The position numbers and the translations under genes were made by a program. 64,000 bases of DNA, taken from the NCBI GenBank assembly GCA_958299035.1, contig CATQJL010000305.1, positions 70,462,792 to 70,526,791 on the forward strand, written 5' to 3'. The DNA is from Cylicocyclus nassatus (lineage: Eukaryota > Nematoda > Chromadorea > Rhabditida > Strongylidae). Below the pieces are notes generated by a model. That model ran no database searches and was not told where the DNA came from. It saw only the letters and a program-made list of their open reading frames with translations. Below are positions 22,706 through 33,516 of this stretch, in pieces; the stretch's first letter is position 1; each line of letters opens with the position of its first letter.

Positions 22706-23377
22706 GAGGCGGTAGGCAGCACTTTCCAGCTGCCAACTGAGGGGAAGGCTTTATGACTGCCATCCCCTCAAGTGCCGTCCAGTAGAGGAGAAGCGCAAAT
22801 CTCTATGCCTTCTCCCGCACGAAAATTTGATGGTTAATTGTAAGTCAAATTCTTTTTGCAAAGTTCTGAGGAAAGTTACAGTTATTGTAGAGGCGGTAGG
22901 CAGCACTTTCCAGCTGCCAACTGAGGGGAAGGCTTTATGACTGCCATCCCCTCAAGTGCCGTCCAGTAGAGGAGAAGCGCAAATCTCTATGCCTTCTCCC
23001 GCACGAAAATTTGATGGTTAATTGTAAGTCAAATTATTTTTGCAAAGTTCTGAGGAAAGTTACAGTTATTGTAGAGGCGTAGGCAGCACTTTCCAGCTGC
23101 CAACTGAGGGGAAGGCTTTGTGACTGCCATCCCCTCAAGTGCCGCCCAATAGAGGAGAAGCGCAAACTTCTATGCCTTCTCCCAAATGAAGATTTAATGG
23201 TAAATTGTAAGTCAAATTCTTTTTCAAAGCCCTGAGGAAAGTCACAGTTATTGTAGAGACAGTAGGCAGCAGTTTCCAGCTGCCAACTGAGGGGAATGCT
23301 CTATGACTGCCATCCCCTCAAATGCCGTTCAGTAGAGGAGAAGCGCAAACCTTTATGCCTTCTCCTACATGAAGATT

Positions 23378-26300
23378 TGATGGTTAATTGTAAGGCAAAT
23401 TTTTTTTGCAAAGTCCTGAGGAAAGTTATAGTTATTGTAGAGACGGTAGGCAGCAGTTTCCAGCTGCCAACTGTGGGGAAGGCTTTGTGACTGCCATCCC
23501 CTCAGGTGCCGATCCAGTAGAGGAGAAGCGCAAACCTCTATGCCTTCTCCTACATGAAGATTTTATGGTTAATTGTAAGCCAAATTTTTTTGCAAGTCCT
23601 GAGGAAAGTTACAGTTATTGTAGAGACGGCAGACAGCAGTTTCCAGCTGCCAACTAAGGGGAAGGCTTTGTGACTGCCATCCCCTCAAGTGCCGTCCAGT
23701 AGAGGAGAAGCGCAAACCTCTATGCCTTCTCCCAAATGAAGATTTAATGGTAAATTGTAAGTCAAATTCTTTTTCAAAGTCTTGAGGAAAGTCACAGTTA
23801 TTGCAGAGGCAGTAGGCAGCAATTTCCAGCTGCCAACTGAGGGGAAGGCTTTGTGACTGCCACCCCCTCAAATGCCGTTCAGTAGAGGAGAAGCGCAAAC
23901 CTTTATGCCTTCTCCTACATGAAGATTTGATGGTTAATTGTAAGGCAAATTTTTTTGCAATTCCTGAGGAAAGTTACAGTTATTATAGAGACGGTAGGCA
24001 GCAGTTTCCAGCTGCAAACTGAGGGGAAGGCTTTGTGACTGCCATCCCCTCAGGTGCCGGTCCAGTAGAGGAGAAGCGCAAACCTCTATGCCTTCTCCCA
24101 AATGAAGATTTAATGGTAAATTGTAAGTCAAATTCTTTTTCAAAGTCCTGAGGAAAGTCACAGTTATTGTAGAGGCAGTAGGCAGCAATTTCCAGCTGCC
24201 AACTGAGGGGAAGGCTTTGTGACTGCCACCCCCTCAAATGCCGTTCAGTAGAGGAGAAGCGCAAACCTTTATGCCTTCTCCTACATGAAGATTTGATGGT
24301 TAATTGTAAGGCAAATTTTTTTGCAATTCCTGAGGAAAGTTACAGTTATTATAGAGACGGTAGGCAGCAGTTTCCAGCTGCAAACTGAGGGGAAGGCTTT
24401 GTGACTGCCATCCCCTCAGGTGCCGGTCCAGTAGAGGAGAAGCGCAAACCTCTATGCCTTCTCCCAAATGAAGATTTAATGGTAAATTGTAAGTCAAATT
24501 CTTTTTCAAAGTCCTGAGGAAAGTCACAGTTATTGTAGAGACGGTAGGCAGCAGTTTCCAGCTGCCAACTGAGGGGAATGCTCTATGACTGCCATCCCCT
24601 CAAATGCCGTTCAGTAGAGGAGAAGCGCAAACCTTTATGCCTTCTCCTACATGAAGATTTGATGGTTAATTGTAAGGCAAATTTTTTTTGCAAAGTCCTG
24701 AGGAAAGTTATAGTTATTGTAGAGACGGTAGGCAGCAGTTTCCAGGTGCCAACTGTGGGGAAGGCTTTGTGACTGCCATCCCCTCAAATGCCGTTCAGTA
24801 GAGGAGAAGCGCAAACCTTTATGCCTTCTCCTACATGAAGATTTGATGGTTAATTGTAAGGCAAATTTTTTTTGCAAAGTCCTGAGGAAAGTTATACTTA
24901 TTGTAGAGGCAGTAGGCAGCAATTTCCAGCTGCCAACTGAGGGGAAGGCTTTGTGACTGCCATTTTCTCAAGTGCCGTCCAATAGAGGAGAAGCGCAAAT
25001 CTCTATGCCTTCTCCCGTACGAAAATTTAATGGTTAATTGTAAGTCAAGTTCTTTTTGCAAAGTTCTGAGGAAAGTTACAGTTATTGTAGAGGCAGTAGG
25101 CAGCAATTTCCAGCTGCCAACTGAGGGGAAGGCTTTGTGACTGCCACCCCCTCAAGTGCCGTCCAGTAGAGGAGAAGCGCAAATCTCTATGCCTTCTCCC
25201 GCACGAAAATTTGATGGTTAATGGTAAGTCAAATTCTTTTTGCAAAGTTCTGAGGAAAGTTACAGTTATTGTAGAGGCGGTAGGCAGCACTTTCCAGCTG
25301 CCAACTGAGGGGAAGGCTTTATGACTGCCATCCCCTCAAGTGCCGTCCAGTAGAGGAGAAGCGCAAATCTCTATGCCTTCTCCCGCACGAAAATTTGATG
25401 GTTAATTGTAAGTCAAATTCTTTTTGCAAAGTTCTGAGGAAAGTTACAGTTATTGTAGAGGCGTAGGCAGCACTTTCCAGCTGCCAACTGAGGGGAAGGC
25501 TTTGTGACTGCCATCCCCTCAAGTGCCGTCCAGTAGAGGAGAAGCGCAAACCTCTATGCCTTCTCCTACATGAAGATTTTATGGTTAATTGTAAGCCAAA
25601 TTTTTTTGCAAGTCCTGAGGAAAGTTACAGTCATTGTAGAGACGGCAGACAGCAGTTTCCAGCTGCCAACTAAGGGGAAGGCTTTGTGACTGCCATCCCC
25701 TCAAGTGCCGTCCAGTAGAGGAGAAGCGCAAATCTCTATGCCTTCTCCCGCACGAAAATTTGATGGTTAATTGTAAGGCAAATTTTTTTTGCAAAGTCCT
25801 GAGGAAAGTTATAGTTATTGTAGAGACGGTAGGCAGCAGTTTCCAGCTGCCAACTGTGGGGAAGGCTTTGTGACTGCCATCCCCTCAGGTGCCGATCCAG
25901 TAGAGGAGAAGCGCAAACCTCTATGCCTTCTCCTACATGAAGATTTTATGGTTAATTGTAAGCCAAATTTTTTTGCAAGTCCTGAGGAAAGTTACAGTTA
26001 TTGTAGAGACGGCAGACAGCAGTTTCCAGCTGCCAACTAAGGGGAAGGCTTTGTGACTGCCATCCCCTCAAGTGCCGTCCAGTAGAGGAGAAGCGCAAAC
26101 CTCTATGCCTTCTCCCAAATGAAGATTTAATGGTAAATTGTAAGTCAAATTCTTTTTCAAAGTCTTGAGGAAAGTCACAGTTATTGCAGAGGCAGTAGGC
26201 AGCAATTTCCAGCTGCCAACTGAGGGGAAGGCTTTGTGACTGCCACCCCCTCAAATGCCGTTCAGTAGAGGAGAAGCGCAAACCTTTATGCCTTCTCCTA

Positions 26301-28160
26301 CATGAAGATTTGATGGTTAATTGTAAGGCAAATTTTTTTGCAATTCCTGAGGAAAGTTACAGTTATTATAGAGACGGTAGGCAGCAGTTTCCAGCTGCAA
26401 ACTGAGGGGAAGGCTTTGTGACTGCCATCCCCTCAGGTGCCGGTCCAGTAGAGGAGAAGCGCAAACCTCTATGCCTTCTCCCAAATGAAGATTTAATGGT
26501 AAATTGTAAGTCAAATTCTTTTTCAAAGTCCTGAGGAAAGTCACAGTTATTGTAGAGGCAGTAGGCAGCAATTTCCAGCTGCCAACTGAGGGGAAGGCTT
26601 TGTGACTGCCACCCCCTCAAATGCCGTTCAGTAGAGGAGAAGCGCAAACCTTTATGCCTTCTCCTACATGAAGATTTGATGGTTAATTGTAAGGCAAATT
26701 TTTTTGCAATTCCTGAGGAAAGTTACAGTTATTATAGAGACGGTAGGCAGCAGTTTCCAGCTGCAAACTGAGGGGAAGGCTTTGTGACTGCCATCCCCTC
26801 AGGTGCCGGTCCAGTAGAGGAGAAGCGCAAACCTCTATGCCTTCTCCCAAATGAAGATTTAATGGTAAATTGTAAGTCAAATTCTTTTTCAAAGTCCTGA
26901 GGAAAGTCACAGTTATTGTAGAGACGGTAGGCAGCAGTTTCCAGCTGCCAACTGAGGGGAATGCTCTATGACTGCCATCCCCTCAAATGCCGTTCAGTAG
27001 AGGAGAAGCGCAAACCTTTATGCCTTCTCCTACATGAAGATTTGATGGTTAATTGTAAGGCAAATTTTTTTTGCAAAGTCCTGAGGAAAGTTATAGTTAT
27101 TGTAGAGACGGTAGGCAGCAGTTTCCAGGTGCCAACTGTGGGGAAGGCTTTGTGACTGCCATCCCCTCAAATGCCGTTCAGTAGAGGAGAAGCGCAAACC
27201 TTTATGCCTTCTCCTACATGAAGATTTGATGGTTAATTGTAAGGCAAATTTTTTTTGCAAAGTCCTGAGGAAAGTTATACTTATTGTAGAGGCAGTAGGC
27301 AGCAATTTCCAGCTGCCAACTGAGGGGAAGGCTTTGTGACTGCCATTTTCTCAAGTGCCGTCCAATAGAGGAGAAGCGCAAATCTCTATGCCTTCTCCCG
27401 TACGAAAATTTAATGGTTAATTGTAAGTCAAGTTCTTTTTGCAAAGTTCTGAGGAAAGTTACAGTTATTGTAGAGGCAGTAGGCAGCAATTTCCAGCTGC
27501 CAACTGAGGGGAAGGCTTTGTGACTGCCACCCCCTCAAGTGCCGTCCAGTAGAGGAGAAGCGCAAATCTCTATGCCTTCTCCCGCACGAAAATTTGATGG
27601 TTAATGGTAAGTCAAATTCTTTTTGCAAAGTTCTGAGGAAAGTTACAGTTATTGTAGAGGCGGTAGGCAGCACTTTCCAGCTGCCAACTGAGGGGAAGGC
27701 TTTATGACTGCCATCCCCTCAAGTGCCGTCCAGTAGAGGAGAAGCGCAAATCTCTATGCCTTCTCCCGCACGAAAATTTGATGGTTAATTGTAAGTCAAA
27801 TTCTTTTTGCAAAGTTCTGAGGAAAGTTACAGTTATTGTAGAGGCGTAGGCAGCACTTTCCAGCTGCCAACTGAGGGGAAGGCTTTGTGACTGCCATCCC
27901 CTCAAGTGCCGTCCAGTAGAGGAGAAGCGCAAACCTCTATGCCTTCTCCTACATGAAGATTTTATGGTTAATTGTAAGCCAAATTTTTTTGCAAGTCCTG
28001 AGGAAAGTTACAGTCATTGTAGAGACGGCAGACAGCAGTTTCCAGCTGCCAACTAAGGGGAAGGCTTTGTGACTGCCATCCCCTCAAGTGCCGTCCAGTA
28101 GAGGAGAAGCGCAAATCTCTATGCCTTCTCCCGCACGAAAATTTGATGGTTAATTGTAAG
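23378..28160. repeat. Region G: tandem duplication of a 2383-bp 13-mer
   Basis: The copies are about 23378-25760 and 25761-28143, with identity running to about 28160. Shared rare markers include CTTGAGGAAAG with TTGCAGAGG (near 23782 and 26165), GCAATTCCTGAGG (near 23960 and 26340), GTCCAATAGAGG (near 24976 and 27359), the CAGGTG core (24743 and 27126) and GGTTAATGGTAAG (near 25216 and 27599). The junction monomer at about 25740-25790 is chimeric: CCCGCACGAAAATTTGATGG followed by GTAAGGCAAATTTTTTTTGC. This is the signature expected of unequal exchange within that monomer. Confidence 0.87.
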
Positions 28161-29565
28161 TCAAATTCTTTTTGCAAAGTTCTGAGGAAAGTTACAGTTA
28201 TTGTAGAGGCGTAGGCAGCACTTTCCAGCTGCCAACTGAGGGGAAGGCTTTGTGACTGCCATCCCCTCAAGTGCCGTCCAGTAGAGGAGAAGCGCAAACC
28301 TCTATGCCTTCTCCTACATGAAGATTTGATGGTTAATTGTAAGGCAAATTTTTTTGCAAGTCCTGAGGAAAGTTACAGTCATTGTAGAGACGGTAGGCAG
28401 CAGTTTCCAGCTGCAAACTGAGGGGAAGGCTTTGTGACTGCCATCCCCTCAGGTGCCGGTCCAGTAGAGGAGAAGCGCAAACCTCTATGCCTTCTCCCAA
28501 ATGAAGATTTAATGGTAAATTGTAAGTCAAATTCTTTTTCAAAGTCCTGAGGAAAGTCACAGTTATTGTAGAGGCAGTAGGCAGCAATTTCCAGCTGCCA
28601 ACTGAGGGGAAGGCTTTATGACTGCCATCCCCTCAAGTGCCGTCCAGTAGAGGAGAAGCGCAAATCTCTATGCCTTCTCCCGCACGAAAATTTGATGGTT
28701 AATTGTAAGTCAAATTCTTTTTGCAAAGTTCTGAGGAAAGTTACAGTTATTGTAGAGGCGTAGGCAGCACTTTCCAGCTGCCAACTGAGGGGAAGGCTTT
28801 GTGACTGCCATCCCCTCAAGTGCCGTCCAGTAGAGGAGAAGCGCAAACCTCTATGCCTTCTCCTACATGAAGATTTGATGGTTAATTGTAAGGCAAATTT
28901 TTTTGCAAGTCCTGAGGAAAGTTACAGTTATTGTAGAGACGGTAGGCAGCAGTTTCCAGCTGCAAACTGAGGGGAAGGCTTTGTGACTGCCATCCCCTCA
29001 GGTGCCGGTCCAGTAGAGGAGAAGCGCAAACCTCTATGCCTTCTCCCAAATGAAGATTTAATGGTAAATTGTAAGTCAAATTCTTTTTCAAAGTCCTGAG
29101 GAAAGTCACAGTTATTGTAGAGGCAGTAGGCAGCAATTTCCAGCTGCCAACTGAGGGGAAGGCTTTGTGACTGCCACCCCCTCAAATGCCGTTCAGTAGA
29201 GGAGAAGCGCAAACCTTTATGCCTTCTCCTACATGAAGATTTGATGGTTAATTGTAAGGCAAATTTTTTTGCAAGTCCTGAGGAAAGTTACAGTTATTGT
29301 AGAGACGGTAGGCAGCAGTTTCCAGCTGCAAACTGAGGGGAAGGCTTTGTGACTACCATCCCCTCAGGTGCCGGTCCAGTAGAGGAGAAGCGCAAACCTC
29401 TATGCCTTCTCTCAAATGAAGATTTAATGGTAAATTGTAAGTCAAATTCTTTTTCAAAGTCCTGAGGAAAGTCACAGTTATTGTAGAGACGGTAGGCAGC
29501 AGTTTCCAGCTGCCAACTGAGGGGAATGCTCTATGACTGCCATCCCCTCAAATGCCGTTCAGTAG
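28160..29565. repeat. Region H: transition monomers
   Basis: About eight monomers of the CCTACATG, CCCAAATG and CCCGCACG types. Short sub-blocks repeat region-G segments at a shift of about 914 bp (27702 to 28616). One marker pair, GTGACTACCATCC near 29351 and CTTCTCTCAAATG near 29407, is shared with 31551/31607 and 39802/39858, which ties this stretch to region I. Confidence 0.72.
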
Positions 29566-30109
29566 AGGAGAAGCGCAAACCTTTATGCCTTCTCCTACAT
29601 GAAGATTTGATGGTTAATTGTAAGGCAAATTTTTTTTGCAAAGTCCTGAGGAAAGTTATAGTTATTGTAGAGACGGTAGGCAGCAGTTTCCAGCTGCCAA
29701 CTGTGGGGAAGGCTTTGTGACTGCCATCCCCTCAGGTGCCGATCCAGTAGAGGAGAAGCGCAAATCTCTATGCCTTCTCCCGCACGAAAATTTAATGGTT
29801 AATTGTAAGCCAAATTCTTTTTGCAAAGTCCTGAGGAAAGTTACAGTTATTGTAGAGGCAGTAGGCAGCAATTTCCAGCTGCCAACTGAGGGGAAGGCTT
29901 TGTGACTGCCACCCCCTCAAGTGCCGTCAAGTAGAGGAGAAGCGCAAATCTCTATGCCTTCTCCCGCACGAAAATTTGATGGTTAATTGTAAGTCAAATT
30001 CTTTTTGCAAAGTTCTGAGGAAAGTTACAGTTATTGTAGAGGCGGTAGGCAGCACTTTCCAGCTGCCAACTGAGGGGAAGGCTTTATGACTGCCATCCCC
30101 TCAAGTGCC

Positions 30110-31130
30110 GTCCAGTAGAGGAGAAGCGCAAACCTCTATGCCTTCTCCCAAATGAAGATTTAATGGTAAATTGTAAGTCAAATTCTTTTTCAAAGTCCTG
30201 AGGAAAGTCACAGTTATTGTAGAGACGGTAGGCAGCAGTTTCCAGCTGCCAATTGAGGGGAATGCTTTATGATTGCCATCCCCTCAAGTGCCGTCCAGTA
30301 GAGGAAAAGCGCAAACCTTTTGCCTTCCCCTACATGAAGATTTGATGGTTAATTGTAAGTCAAATTCTTTTTCAAAGTCCTGAGGAAAGTTATAGTTATT
30401 GTAGAGGCGGTAGGCAGCAGTTTCCAGCTGCCAACTGAGGGGAAGGCTTTATGACTGCCATCCCCTCAAGTGCCGTCCAGTAGAGGAAAAGCGCAAACCT
30501 TTATGCCTTCCCCTATCTGAAGATTTGATGGTTAATTGTAAGTCAAATTCTTTTTCAAAGTCCTGAGGAAAGTCACAGTTATTGTAGAGGCGGTAGGCAG
30601 CAGTTTCCAGCTGCCAATTGAGGGGAATGCTTTATGACTGCCATCCCCTCAAGTGCCGTCCAGTAGAGGAGAAGCGCAAACCTTTATGCCTTCTCCTACA
30701 TGAAGATTTGATGGTTAATTGTAAGGCAAATTTTTTTTGCAAAGTCCTGAGGAAAGTTATAGTTATTGTAGAGGCGGTAGGCAGCAGTTTCCAGCTGCCA
30801 ACTGAGGGGAAGGCTTTATGACTGCCATCCCCTCAAGTGCCGTCCAGTAGAGGAAAAGCGCAAACCTTTATGCCTTCCCCTACATGAAGATTTGATGGTT
30901 AATTGTAAGTCAAATTCTTTTTCAAAGTCCTGAGGAAGGTCACAGTTATTGTAGAGACGGTAGGCAGCAGTTTCCAACTGCCAACTGAGGGGAATGCTTT
31001 ATGACTGCCATCCCCTCAAATGCCGTTCAGTAGAGGAGAAACGCAAACCTTTATGCCTTCTCCTACATGAAGATTTGATGGTTAATTGTAAGCCAAATTT
31101 TTTGCAAAGTCCTGAGGAAAGTTATAGTTA
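30110..31130. repeat. Core block copy 1 (GGAAAAGCG / CTTCCCCTA subfamily)
   Basis: Six monomers: a CCCAAATG unit with CCAATTGAGGGG, two units with GGAAAAGCG plus CTTCCCCTA, one GGAGAAGCG unit with T8, one more GGAAAAGCG unit, and a GCCGTTCAG / GAGAAACGC unit. The three GGAAAAGCG sites fall at steps of about 183 and 367 bp. A 1-base loss (CCTTTTGCC) is private to this copy. Confidence 0.78.
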
Positions 31131-32495
31131 TTGTAGAGGCAGTAGGCAGCAGTTTCCAGCTCCCAACTGAGGGGAAGGCTTTGTGACTGCCATCCCCTCA
31201 GGTGCCGGTCCAGTAGAGGAGAAGCGCAAACCTCTATGCCTTCTCCCAAATGAAGATTTAATGGTAAATTGTAAGTCAAATTCTTTTTCAAAGTCCTGAG
31301 GAAAGTCACAGTTATTGTAGAGGCAGTAGGCAGCAATTTCCAGCTGCCAACTGAGGGGAAGGCTTTGTGACTGCCACCCCCTCAAATGCCGTTCAGTAGA
31401 GGAGAAGCGCAAACCTTTATGCCTTCTCCTACATGAAGATTTGATGGTTAATTGTAAGGCAAATTTTTTTGCAAGTCCTGAGGAAAGTTACAGTTATTGT
31501 AGAGACGGTAGGCAGCAGTTTCCAGCTGCAAACTGAGGGGAAGGCTTTGTGACTACCATCCCCTCAGGTGCCGGTCCAGTAGAGGAGAAGCGCAAACCTC
31601 TATGCCTTCTCTCAAATGAAGATTTAATGGTAAATTGTAAGTCAAATTCTTTTTCAAAGTCCTGAGGAAAGTCACAGTTATTGTAGAGACGGTAGGCAGC
31701 AGTTTCCAGCTGCCAACTGAGGGGAATGCTCTATGACTGCCATCCCCTCAAATGCCGTTCAGTAGAGGAGAAGCGCAAACCTTTATGCCTTCTCCTACAT
31801 GAAGATTTGATGGTTAATTGTAAGGCAAATTTTTTTTGCAAAGTCCTGAGGAAAGTTATAGTTATTGTAGAGACGGTAGGCAGCAGTTTCCAGCTGCCAA
31901 CTGTGGGGAAGGCTTTGTGACTGCCATCCCCTCAGGTGCCGATCCAGTAGAGGAGAAGCGCAAATCTCTATGCCTTCTCCCGCACGAAAATTTAATGGTT
32001 AATTGTAAGCCAAATTCTTTTTGCAAAGTCCTGAGGAAAGTTACAGTTATTGTAGAGGCAGTAGGCAGCAATTTCCAGCTGCCAACTGAGGGGAAGGCTT
32101 TGTGACTGCCACCCCCTCAAGTGCCGTCAAGTAGAGGAGAAGCGCAAATCTCTATGCCTTCTCCCGCACGAAAATTTAATGGTTAATTGTAAGGCAAATT
32201 TTTTTTGCAAAGTCCTGAGGAAAGTTATAGTTATTGTAGAGACGGTAGGCAGCAGTTTCCAGCTGCCAACTGTGGGGAAGGCTTTGTGACTGCCATCCCC
32301 TCAGGTGCCGATCCAGTAGAGGAGAAGCGCAAATCTCTATGCCTTCTCCCGCACGAAAATTTAATGGTTAATTGTAAGTCAAATTCTTTTTGCAAAGTTC
32401 TGAGGAAAGTTACAGTTATTGTAGAGGCGGTAGGCAGCACTTTCCAGCTGCCAACTGAGGGGAAGGCTTTATGACTGCCATCCCCTCAAGTGCCG

Positions 32496-33516
32496 TCCAG
32501 TAGAGGAGAAGCGCAAACCTCTATGCCTTCTCCCAAATGAAGATTTAATGGTAAATTGTAAGTCAAATTCTTTTTCAAAGTCCTGAGGAAAGTCACAGTT
32601 ATTGTAGAGACGGTAGGCAGCAGTTTCCAGCTGCCAATTGAGGGGAATGCTTTATGACTGCCATCCCCTCAAGTGCCGTCCAGTAGAGGAAAAGCGCAAA
32701 CCTTTATGCCTTCCCCTACATGAAGATTTGATGGTTAATTGTAAGTCAAATTCTTTTTCAAAGTCCTGAGGAAAGTTATAGTTATTGTAGAGGCGGTAGG
32801 CAGCAGTTTCCAGCTGCCAACTGAGGGGAAGGCTTTATGACTGCCATCCCCTCAAGTGCCGTCCAGTAGAGGAAAAGCGCAAACCTTTATGCCTTCCCCT
32901 ATATGAAGATTTGATGGTTAATTGTAAGTCAAATTCTTTTTCAAAGTCCTGAGGAAAGTCACAGTTATTGTAGAGGCGGTAGGCAGCAGTTTCCAGCTGC
33001 CAATTGAGGGGAATGCTTTATGACTGCCATCCCCTCAAGTGCCGTCCAGTAGAGGAGAAGCGCAAACCTTTATGCCTTCTCCTACATGAAGATTTGATGG
33101 TTAATTGTAAGGCAAATTTTTTTTGCAAAGTCCTGAGGAAAGTTATAGTTATTGTAGAGGCGGTAGGCAGCAGTTTCCAGCTGCCAACTGAGGGGAAGGC
33201 TTTATGACTGCCATCCCCTCAAGTGCCGTCCAGTAGAGGAAAAGCGCAAACCTTTATGCCTTCCCCTACATGAAGATTTGATGGTTAATTGTAAGTCAAA
33301 TTCTTTTTCAAAGTCCTGAGGAAGGTCACAGTTATTGTAGAGACGGTAGGCAGCAGTTTCCAACTGCCAACTGAGGGGAATGCTTTATGACTGCCATCCC
33401 CTCAAATGCCGTTCAGTAGAGGAGAAACGCAAACCTTTATGCCTTCTCCTACATGAAGATTTGATGGTTAATTGTAAGCCAAATTTTTTGCAAAGTCCTG
33501 AGGAAAGTTATAGTTA
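32496..33516. repeat. Core block copy 2
   Basis: Same six-monomer order as the block at 30110, shifted 2386 bp. It shares CCAACTGCCAAC (loss of the CAGCTG core) near 33360 with the equivalent site near 30977. It reads CCTATATGAAG near 32900, where copy 1 reads CCTATCTGAAG near 30513. Confidence 0.78.

Larger units (their letters stand above)
18290..23378. repeat. Region F: mixed monomers with an internal duplication
   Basis: A block of about 28 monomers combining CCCGCACG, CCCGTACG, CCTACATG and CCCAAATG types with no single dominant period. It includes the TATACTTATTG marker near 18292, 20125 and 22326, and the altered core CAGGTG at 19974-19979 and 22175-22180. At 20490-20700 two monomers of the region-A type (GACGGCAGGCAGCAG, CTAAGGGG, CCATTTTCTCAAATG) reappear. 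No unique sequence is present. Confidence 0.78.

Noticed and set aside
30293..33260. Compensatory change in inverted repeat B (GGAAAAG with CTTCCCC)
   Set aside because: The two altered bases pair with different partners, so both changes break pairs. Linkage is explained by descent.
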